A DNA stretch of 5,134 nucleotides, taken from contig DASWIV010000022.1 of the NCBI GenBank assembly GCA_036397475.1, positions 1-5,134 of the forward strand, written 5' to 3'. The translations under genes were made by a program, and so were the position numbers. Under the pieces are notes generated by a model that made no database searches, had not been told where the DNA came from, and saw only the letters and a program-made list of their open reading frames with translations. Of this stretch, positions 1-5,134 are shown in pieces. Origin of the DNA: DASWIV01 sp036397475 (lineage in GTDB: Bacteria; JAJVIF01; JAPKYR01). The first letter of the stretch is position 1. The number at the start of each line of letters is the position of its first letter.

Positions 1-428
1 TCGCGAAGGGTGAATTCGACGGTTATCTACTCTACGTCAATGATGTCCCGGTCGGGTGGTGCCAGGTCGGAAAACGCGACAGGCTGAAAAAACTTGTCGA
101 ACAGTTCGAGCTCGAGCCGGACCCCGAAATGTGGGCGATCACCTGCTTTTTCATCATCCCGAAATACCGCAAGAAAAAATGGGCGACATATATGCTGCGG
201 GCAGTGGTTGCGGATTTATATAAGCAGGGAGTACGAAAAATCGAATCGTTCCCGACGCGGCGCCCATTTCCCACGGCGGGCGATCTCTGGACCGGGAAAG
301 AATCAACCTACGAATCGGTCGGTTTCAAACTGGTAAGGGACCATCCTACTCAGCCTGTCATGGCTGTTCATTACAAGCGTAAAGTAAAAGAAAAAGAATC
401 CACTTCCGACGAATCCCCTCAAAAATGA
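1..428 (+). CDS. GNAT-family N-acetyltransferase, 5'-truncated by window edge
   Basis: The frame is open from base 3 to the TGA at 426-428, giving 141 visible residues; the N-terminus lies outside the window. The family transfers an acetyl group from acetyl-CoA to an amine in the cytoplasm; the substrate here is unknown. The visible part reads as the GNAT core: a strand with YVNDVPVGWCQVG (visible residues about 11-23), a strand with WAITCFFI followed by IPKYRKKKWA (the acetyl-CoA pyrophosphate loop and start of the long helix), then the helix MLRAVVADLYKQGVRKIESFP. It ends with the C-terminal pattern LWTGKESTYESVGFKLV...QPVMAVHYK, common in one GNAT subgroup, and a charged tail. The loop normally reads R/Q-x-x-G-x-G/A; here it is R-K-K-K-W-A, so the usual glycine is lysine. 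No signal peptide is visible. The next gene is 38 nt downstream on the same strand, but no functional link is apparent. Family assignment is firm; substrate is not assignable. Confidence 0.88.
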   Translation, partial: AKGEFDGYLLYVNDVPVGWCQVGKRDRLKKLVEQFELEPDPEMWAITCFFIIPKYRKKKWATYMLRAVVADLYKQGVRKIESFPTRRPFPTAGDLWTGKESTYESVGFKLVRDHPTQPVMAVHYKRKVKEKESTSDESPQK

Positions 429-436
429 TATCATTT
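423..436. promoter_or_regulatory. Perfect 14-bp palindrome at the GNAT stop codon
   Basis: AAATGATATCATTT is its own reverse complement. It spans the GNAT TGA stop (426-428) and lies 31-44 bases before the lipoprotein ATG at 467. A short AT-rich dyad just upstream of a gene could be an operator for a dimeric regulator. It is too AT-rich and loopless for a convincing terminator. It may also be chance. No clear -35/-10 pair accompanies it, so the regulatory reading is inference. Confidence 0.22.
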
Positions 437-456
437 ACCCATTAATGTTCAGTTCC

Positions 457-460
457 GGTG
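457..460 (+). promoter_or_regulatory. Weak ribosome binding site GGTG deciding the start at 467
   Basis: GGTG matches part of the anti-Shine-Dalgarno complement and lies six bases before the ATG at 467. An in-frame GTG at 458 would add three residues but has no purine-rich site upstream of it. The spacing therefore favours ATG 467, with the GTG falling inside the binding site. The match is short, so the call is tentative. Confidence 0.35.
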
Positions 461-466
461 CTTCCC

Positions 467-3103
467 ATGAAACTATCAATTATCGCAATCATTTCGGTTC
501 TCATCGCTGTTAATCTTGCCGGCTGTTCGGGCAGGGGCATAATAGATTCGCCTCTTACTCCCGATCTACAGTCGGGCGCGAACCAGATCTCATCCCGGTC
601 GAACAGGCACCTGTGGGGATACTGGGATGTTGTTATCAATTCTGAAACTGGCGTATTTGAAATTATTCCGCTGCGGTATACAAATGCACATTTAAACGCC
701 CTGTTGTTCCTGGAACCACAGTCCGGATCAAAAATCAATCTGGAAAATCTGTCTGTGATCGGGAGCATTGTCACATGCGACATTGTCCTCACGCACCCTT
801 TCCCCGGACTGGACCAGTACACCGGCTTCGATGTCAGGGGCATTGTGATCTTCGATGGATCTGCAAAAGTCCTCTCTGACCCGGATATCGTAATTGCTGA
901 TCTCGACGAGCCACATGTCGATTTAGCCGACGGATACACGCGCTGGTGGAATCCGAATGAATTCGCCGATAACGGAACGATGTTTTCATATCGCGATGGA
1001 AAACTGGGACTTCCGTACGATGGATCCAACTTCAACCTGACTGTCAACGGATACCGCGCATTCGCCGACGCCCTGGGACCATGGGATGACATCATAAAAC
1101 TTGTATCGCCAGATCTGCCCGCTGAACAAAACCGCGCCGTATTCAGCGCTGGCGCTGTGAATTCCAGGCACTACATTATCGATTTCCCCGATAACGCGTC
1201 TGGCGGACCCCTGTTTCATTTCAATTACGCAGTCGACGCGTCGTGGGTTCCTGTCACCCCGCCTGTAAATAATGTGCAGGAAGATTTCCCCATCACCGCG
1301 AATTCACCCGAGCCTTTTCTGATCGAGGTCATCGAAACCGAAAATACCCTTTACAGCAACGGACAGGGAAGCACAGGCGGAATTCTGGGTATCGACATCA
1401 ACGTCTACGACTGGCAGGGCATTCTCGGTCCGGAAACCATTGAAGATCAGGTAATGGACCAGGGAGTAAAAATCGAATCTCCAATGCTTTTCCCTGCTGA
1501 AGTTTATTCCGCGGCTATTGTCCCAGGTTCGGGCGATGTTTACTCGACCTGGCATGTGGACATAAATGCAAATCCTGCAGCACCGGGACCTCATTTGCTG
1601 CTTGTCACGGTAGAAAGTTCGGATGGCGATTACCAGCCGGCGCTGACCGGATTCACCTCCGACGCTGCTCTCGCGGCATATATGCGTACACTCACAATTG
1701 TTTCCGATATTGTGCCTAGCGATTCGTCCATTACCATCACCTATCCTGACAAGCGTGAATTTCTCCTGTTCGACTGTCCCATAATTATCACCTGGGAATG
1801 GACAGGCGCAATCGATAATGTGAAGATCGAGTATTCGACCGACGGTTTTGTCTCCGATATCAATACAATAGTCGATTCGACGCTCTGCGATGGCGCGTTT
1901 CACTGGGCTCCTCCTGATTTGAACACCGATACCTTCAGGATCAGAATTTCCAATGTCGATAACCCGTCTGTGTTTGACATTTCAGATGAGGATTCATCCG
2001 TACTCGACCAGTCCCCTGCTATCTGGAAAACACAGAAGTACGATTACGCCAGGAGCGGAATCAGCCCAAACTATGGTCCTGCGACAAATAATCTTCTCTG
2101 GGAAGTTCCCGTTAGCAGTGAGATGACCCCCAGTCCATCAATCGGATCGGACGGCACAATCTATGTCGGCACAAACGATGGGTATCTCTACGCTGTCACC
2201 CCGGATGGCACTATCCTGTGGAATCTCAAACTCGGACTGTTCGTACTAGGCTCCCCCACGATCACCGGGGACGGCAGAATTTATGCCGGGAGCTGGGGCG
2301 GCGCGACCGGGTACCTGCACGCGATCGAGTGCGACGGCGATATCGTGTGGGAATTCGATATGGGGCAGAACATTAATCACACCAGCGCCGCGGTCGGCGA
2401 TGATGGCACAATTTATATCAGTAACAATGGGGGAAAATTTTTCGCAATCAATCCGGACGGAACTGAAAAATGGTCATTCGTCGCCGGAGGATCCTACATT
2501 CCGTCGCCCGCTCTTGGAAATGATGGAAGTATTTACCTCTGCACAACCGGGGGTAACGGGTACGGGGTCACGGACAACGGACAGGGATCATACACAATTT
2601 TCTGGCAGCACAACTTCAGTTCCGACCATCTCGGATGTCCCCCGTCCGTTGATGAAAATAATGTCGTTTATATAACCGGACTTTACCAGGACACGCTATG
2701 GGCATGCGACCCATTCACGGACACGATTTTATGGACAGGAAGTATGGGTGGAGGATGCTCCGAGACATCAGCGACAGTTGGTCCGGACGGGACCGTTTAT
2801 ATTGGATGCAATGACGGGAACGTCTACGCTTTCACTCCCCCTGAAACGGGAACGGAAGCGTCGGTCAAGTGGACATTCCCGACAGGCAACCAGGTAACAG
2901 CGTCGCCGGTGCTTGATCCTGACGGACGATTGTACGTGCCGTCGAGAGACTTTTTCATATACTGCCTGGATTCCACTGATGGAAGCGAGATATGGAAATA
3001 TGAGACGGGAGATATTATCCGTTCGGAAGTCGCGATCGCACCTGGCGGGACGATGTATGTGGGCGGACATGACGCGATTCTGAGGGCATTCAGGGATGAA
3101 TGA
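467..3103 (+). CDS. Large lipoprotein: conserved N-terminal module + Ig-like domain + 8 PQQ-like propeller repeats
   Basis: This encodes 878 residues from ATG 467, chosen because MKLS begins a typical signal peptide; an in-frame GTG at 458 adds only three residues. Residues 1-19 form a lipoprotein signal with lipobox LAGC, so Cys20 should be lipidated; Ser21 at +2 fits outer-membrane or surface export. Residues about 40-410 form a module shared with the next gene, including ADGYTRWWNP (154-163), FSAGA (226-230), YAVDASW (254-260) and DWQG (315-318). Residues about 421-512 look like an Ig-like domain (ITITYP...IIITWEW...VKIEYSTDGF...FHWAPP...FRIRISN). From W520 a linker (WKTQKYDYARSG) of the type that precedes PQQ-type propellers leads into eight repeats with tryptophans at 545, 585, 628, 669, 713, 756, 802 and 843, each followed by a P/D-DG-x-IYVG-like strand. 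A binding or scaffold role outside the cytoplasm is inferred; no catalytic motif is visible. The stop is TGA at 3101-3103. The precise function is unknown. Confidence 0.9.
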   Translation: MKLSIIAIISVLIAVNLAGCSGRGIIDSPLTPDLQSGANQISSRSNRHLWGYWDVVINSETGVFEIIPLRYTNAHLNALLFLEPQSGSKINLENLSVIGSIVTCDIVLTHPFPGLDQYTGFDVRGIVIFDGSAKVLSDPDIVIADLDEPHVDLADGYTRWWNPNEFADNGTMFSYRDGKLGLPYDGSNFNLTVNGYRAFADALGPWDDIIKLVSPDLPAEQNRAVFSAGAVNSRHYIIDFPDNASGGPLFHFNYAVDASWVPVTPPVNNVQEDFPITANSPEPFLIEVIETENTLYSNGQGSTGGILGIDINVYDWQGILGPETIEDQVMDQGVKIESPMLFPAEVYSAAIVPGSGDVYSTWHVDINANPAAPGPHLLLVTVESSDGDYQPALTGFTSDAALAAYMRTLTIVSDIVPSDSSITITYPDKREFLLFDCPIIITWEWTGAIDNVKIEYSTDGFVSDINTIVDSTLCDGAFHWAPPDLNTDTFRIRISNVDNPSVFDISDEDSSVLDQSPAIWKTQKYDYARSGISPNYGPATNNLLWEVPVSSEMTPSPSIGSDGTIYVGTNDGYLYAVTPDGTILWNLKLGLFVLGSPTITGDGRIYAGSWGGATGYLHAIECDGDIVWEFDMGQNINHTSAAVGDDGTIYISNNGGKFFAINPDGTEKWSFVAGGSYIPSPALGNDGSIYLCTTGGNGYGVTDNGQGSYTIFWQHNFSSDHLGCPPSVDENNVVYITGLYQDTLWACDPFTDTILWTGSMGGGCSETSATVGPDGTVYIGCNDGNVYAFTPPETGTEASVKWTFPTGNQVTASPVLDPDGRLYVPSRDFFIYCLDSTDGSEIWKYETGDIIRSEVAIAPGGTMYVGGHDAILRAFRDE
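2087..3100 (+). repeat. Eight tandem PQQ-like beta-propeller repeats (protein level)
   Basis: Residues about 541-878 of the first lipoprotein contain eight repeats of 40-46 residues. The pattern is x-I-L-W-x (outer strand), a variable stretch, S-P/A-x-x-G-x-DG-x-IYVG (middle strands) and a final G-x-LYA-x-x-PDG. Eight such units would close one eight-bladed propeller, the count known for BamB and for PQQ-dependent alcohol dehydrogenases. Repeat 5 (from Y709) is the most divergent (FWQHNF, DENNVVYITG). The repeats are diverged at the DNA level, so they look ancient rather than recently expanded. Many proteins with these repeats do not bind PQQ, and nothing here shows that this one does. Confidence 0.82.
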
Positions 3104-3342
3104 GTAATATTATTGTGAGCTGATGTTTCTTAGTCGCCGGCATATTGGCTTGCAAACTGAGAGATTTCTTGGTTCTGCAGTTAAACCCCGATCCTGCCAA
3201 TATTTTAAATTTTCGGAAAAATCCCGCTAATCAAGCCTGTTTCAAAGCATTTACAGCAAGCCGTTCGTTCAAACCTCGGGACTGGCACTAATCGTGTTCA
3301 TATCTTCGCATGAATCAGCTGCGCGGATGGCGCGTGACTGAC

Positions 3343-3400
3343 ATTCGGGGCAGCCTGCCACTCCGCACCTGGCAGGCTGTCCTGTTCCCGCCGAATTTTT
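3343..3400 (+). terminator. Strong GC-rich hairpin with downstream T run, possible intrinsic terminator
   Basis: The arms 3346-3360 and 3370-3384 can form a 15-bp stem with two G-U pairs; its core CAGCCTGCCA/TGGCAGGCTG is perfect, with a 9-nt loop. An outer arm ATTCGG (3343-3348) is complementary to CCGAAT (3391-3396), which runs straight into five Ts (3396-3400). With the outer arm closed and 3383-3390 bulged, the T run sits at the stem base as in a Rho-independent terminator. With only the inner stem, the T run is about 11 nt too far away. It lies some 240 nt after the first lipoprotein's stop, far for a terminator of that gene, so the role is uncertain although the stem itself is clear. 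Confidence 0.42.
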
Positions 3401-3432
3401 CAATCCGGATACTTCCGGCATAAAAAAATTCG
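3392..3432. repeat. Nested inverted repeat next to the hairpin
   Basis: CGAATTTTT (3392-3400) is the exact reverse complement of AAAAATTCG (3424-3432). Inside lies a second small stem, CCGGA (3405-3409) and TCCGG (3414-3418), with a 4-nt loop TACT. The left outer arm overlaps the CCGAAT that can pair with ATTCGG upstream, so the two folds compete. The repeat could be a bidirectional terminator part, a regulatory fold or chance in AT-rich DNA. Confidence 0.4.
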
Positions 3433-3439
3433 CGATTAC

Positions 3440-3494
3440 TATAAACATTAATCAAAAATGGAGGACCGATCTCAGGATATTAAGATAGTATAAA
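3440..3494 (+). promoter_or_regulatory. AT-rich stretch with two TATAAA boxes, tentative promoter of second lipoprotein gene
   Basis: TATAAA occurs at 3440-3445 and again at 3489-3494 (context AGTATAAATTT), the most -10-like sequences between the genes. Neither has a good TTGACA-like -35 about 17 bp upstream. If the second box is used, the leader would be roughly 105-110 nt long. The need for a promoter is inferred from the 504-bp gap between the genes. Confidence 0.25.
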
Positions 3495-3538
3495 TTTAAT
3501 TTAGGTGACATAAGCTCCCGTGCAGAAATTCCAGCCTG

Positions 3539-3558
3539 CGGCAATCCTGTCATTGCCG
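3539..3558 (+). other. Short hairpin in the leader of the second lipoprotein gene
   Basis: CGGCAAT (3539-3545) and ATTGCCG (3552-3558) form a perfect 7-bp stem with a 6-nt loop, CCTGTC. It ends 37 bases before the Shine-Dalgarno site and has no T run after it, so it is not a terminator. It might stabilise or tune the leader mRNA. No known riboswitch class was recognised. Confidence 0.35.
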
Positions 3559-3595
3559 GAAGGCTTCCATGCGCCTGGACCTCTTGTCATTTACG

Positions 3596-3604
3596 AAGGA
3601 GAGG
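3596..3604 (+). promoter_or_regulatory. Strong Shine-Dalgarno site AAGGAGAGG
   Basis: AAGGAG (3596-3601) lies six bases before the ATG at 3608, the best ribosome binding site in the window, and it fixes that start. CCTCTT at 3580-3585 can pair weakly with GAGAGG at 3599-3604 (one G-U pair, 13-nt loop), which could partly mask it. Confidence 0.8.
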
Positions 3605-3607
3605 AAA

Positions 3608-5134
3608 ATGAAACTTCGTGGTGCATCCAGTGGATTACTTATGCTGATTATAGCTGCAATATTAACAAGCTGCTCAGGTGATATCTCGTCGCCTGTGAGC
3701 CCATCCAGCGATCCGGGTCCTCCGCTTGCTGCGATAAATAACTCGTCGTCATCCGGGCATCAATTCATGGGTTACAGCCTTATCGAATTGGATACCTCGA
3801 ACGGGTCGATCGACGTTATCCCGCTGAGGGAAACAAATTTCCATTTAAATGTGGTTGGAATTCTGAACAGCACGATGGGAATCGGCGCGGCCGGGGTTCC
3901 AGGCGAAGCAGATCCTCCAAACGGGCTGTTCGTCTTTGACATCACCCTCTCGCATCCCCTCTCCAATTCGAAGTTCAGTGGATTCGATGTAAAAGGCATT
4001 CTTATGGCGCCGGGAAGTTACGTGGTCGGACCGTTGCTCTTCAGCGGATTGAATGAAACACGGCTTCTAAACGCCGATGGATACACCCGCTGGTGGAACC
4101 CGACAGAATTCACGTCCGGTGGAATGTTCGGTTACACCAAGGGCATTCTCGCCTCGGCACCCGCAGGCGTCCTGACAGCGACAATAAATCCGTACAAGTA
4201 TTTTGCCGATGCGCTTTTCCCTGATTCGACAATGTCGGCTGTCCAGAACGCGCCCCTCGATGCGGATGATGGACGCGGTATTTTTTCAGCGGGCGCGAGT
4301 AATTCGCGTCGCTACAGAATTCAATTTGAAATGGATCCAGGTCCGAAAATTGTTTTCGGCTACGCTGTTGATGCAAGCTGGATCGCACCCACTGTTAATC
4401 CTCCAGTTGAGGTTCCAGACGATTTTCCCATATCGGCAAATCAGCCCGAGGCTTACAACATTGCTATATCGGATACTTTCAATACACTTTTTTATGACAC
4501 CGAATCGGGGCTCGGCGGAGGCTTGCTACAGATGCAGGTCAACGCCCACGACTGGCAGGGCCAGATGGCAGGCGCGATCAAGGACGAAGTAGAAGTTGTC
4601 AGGATTTTCTCTCCCGATTTGTTCGCAAGTGGAGTCAATGCCGCGTTCAAGGAAGAGACTGCGACAAAAGCCGTTTACACGGCGGACCTTTCAGGGGTCG
4701 CTGTCCCGACTCATTCGGGTGAAACTCCGATATTCGTGCGTGTTGGTTCGATGGGCGGGCCGGATTACAACCAGGGATTCGGTGCCGCGCCGGACAGTCC
4801 GGTGTCGGCATGGAATGTTTACTCACTTGACATTCCCGATCCTGATTGCGCAGCAGACACAAACAACACACCCGCCGAAGCGGAAGCGCTGGACCATGTC
4901 ACTCCTGTAACTGCAAATCTGTGCTATCCAACCGATGGTGAAGATTATTACCTGATCACAGTTCCGCTTGGATACAAAATTTCGGGGACGGTAACTCTTT
5001 ACTGTGACGCGGATGGATCATCAATCGGGCTGTATGACAGCAGTGAAAATCTGCTGGGACAAGTCGACCTGTTCGACGGCTCCGGCACAATAAATGTCGG
5101 CTCGACAATAATCCTGCCGGGCAGTTATTACCTG
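3608..5134 (+). CDS. Lipoprotein paralogue with PPC-like domain, 3'-truncated by window edge
   Basis: The frame from ATG 3608 is open to the last base, giving 509 residues without a stop. The start is fixed by AAGGAG six bases upstream. Residues 1-21 are a lipoprotein signal with lipobox LTSC, so Cys22 should be lipidated, followed by a Ser/Pro-rich linker (to about residue 50). Residues about 50-410 match the shared module of the preceding gene: IPLRETNFHLN, GFDVKGI, ADGYTRWWNP (156-165), FADAL, FSAGA (226-230), YAVDASW (252-258), DFPISAN and DWQG (315-318). From about 412 the sequence differs: a Cys-containing stretch with an N-T-P-A-E-A pattern, then DGEDYYLITVP (443-453), SIGLYDSSENLLG and GSYYL at the visible end. 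This resembles a bacterial pre-peptidase C-terminal (PPC) domain, a secreted beta-sandwich often appended to exported enzymes and surface proteins. There is no Ig-like or PQQ region in the visible part. Further domains may follow. Function unknown; extracytoplasmic location is well supported. Confidence 0.88.
   Translation, partial: MKLRGASSGLLMLIIAAILTSCSGDISSPVSPSSDPGPPLAAINNSSSSGHQFMGYSLIELDTSNGSIDVIPLRETNFHLNVVGILNSTMGIGAAGVPGEADPPNGLFVFDITLSHPLSNSKFSGFDVKGILMAPGSYVVGPLLFSGLNETRLLNADGYTRWWNPTEFTSGGMFGYTKGILASAPAGVLTATINPYKYFADALFPDSTMSAVQNAPLDADDGRGIFSAGASNSRRYRIQFEMDPGPKIVFGYAVDASWIAPTVNPPVEVPDDFPISANQPEAYNIAISDTFNTLFYDTESGLGGGLLQMQVNAHDWQGQMAGAIKDEVEVVRIFSPDLFASGVNAAFKEETATKAVYTADLSGVAVPTHSGETPIFVRVGSMGGPDYNQGFGAAPDSPVSAWNVYSLDIPDPDCAADTNNTPAEAEALDHVTPVTANLCYPTDGEDYYLITVPLGYKISGTVTLYCDADGSSIGLYDSSENLLGQVDLFDGSGTINVGSTIILPGSYYL

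Larger units (their letters stand above)
3104..3607. other. 504-bp non-coding intergenic region
   Basis: No credible coding frame was found between the TGA ending at 3103 and the ATG at 3608. The first 240 bases show little beyond weak inverted repeats. From 3343 to 3432 there are two adjacent stem-loop structures, followed by an AT-rich stretch (3421-3505) with TATAAA boxes that may hold the promoter of the second lipoprotein gene. A leader with a short hairpin and a strong Shine-Dalgarno site completes it. I saw no tRNA, recognisable riboswitch or insertion-sequence ends. Confidence 0.7.

Noticed and set aside
442..1095. 217-codon open frame on the minus strand
   Set aside because: It lies opposite the first lipoprotein gene, whose signal peptide and paralogue-conserved motifs are clear. 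The minus-strand translation shows no recognisable domain.
1304..1903. 199-codon open frame on the minus strand
   Set aside because: It is antisense to the shared module and Ig-like domain of the lipoprotein, with no recognisable motif. The codon pattern of the plus-strand gene explains it.
2087..3100. PQQ-dependent dehydrogenase
   Set aside because: The repeats are PQQ-like, but I see no cofactor-binding or catalytic residues, and the N-terminal half is unrelated to those enzymes. A structural propeller is the safer reading.
3142..3203. Inverted repeat ATATTGGC / GCCAATAT
   Set aside because: It is only 8 bp with a 46-nt spacer, does not extend and has no T run. Chance is sufficient in a non-coding region of this size.
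3104..3607. Mobile-element remnant or CRISPR array in the intergenic region
   Set aside because: There are no transposase fragments, target-site duplications or regularly spaced direct repeats.
4203..4910. Two plus-strand open frames of 129 and 104 codons in another frame
   Set aside because: Both lie inside the second lipoprotein gene, whose own frame stays open to the window edge and matches its paralogue at protein level.

Overview
This is about 5.1 kb of gene-dense bacterial DNA of moderate GC content. All three recognisable genes are on the + strand. Two of them encode secreted lipoproteins with clear lipoboxes. In both, the residue after the lipid-carrying cysteine is serine, and neither has the Asp retention signal known from enterobacteria, which fits surface or outer-membrane display in a diderm (Gram-negative-type) bacterium. 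The large extracytoplasmic modules (Ig-like, PQQ-type beta-propeller, PPC-like) are typical of environmental or uncultured lineages. I cannot name a phylum from the sequence alone.

Layout: (1) 1-428 is the 3' part of a GNAT-family N-acetyltransferase gene, cut by the left edge. (2) A 38-nt gap follows, with a perfect 14-bp palindrome across the GNAT stop codon. (3) 467-3103 is a complete gene for an 878-residue lipoprotein made of a long N-terminal module, an Ig-like domain and eight PQQ-like propeller repeats. (4) 3104-3607 is a 504-bp non-coding region with a strong 15-bp hairpin, a nested AT-rich inverted repeat, possible promoter elements, a leader hairpin and a strong Shine-Dalgarno site. 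(5) 3608 to the right edge is a second lipoprotein gene, open through the last base, with at least 509 residues and a PPC-like domain near the visible end.

The main point is that the two lipoproteins are paralogues over about 370 residues (roughly residues 40-410 in each). They share motifs at nearly identical positions (TN-HLN, GFDV-GI, ADGYTRWWNP-EF, FSAGA-NSR, YAVDASW, DWQG) but carry unrelated C-terminal modules. I do not recognise the shared module as a named family. It looks like a constant surface-anchored stalk or scaffold with interchangeable distal domains. Nothing links the GNAT enzyme functionally to the lipoproteins. No RNA genes, mobile elements or CRISPR arrays were seen.
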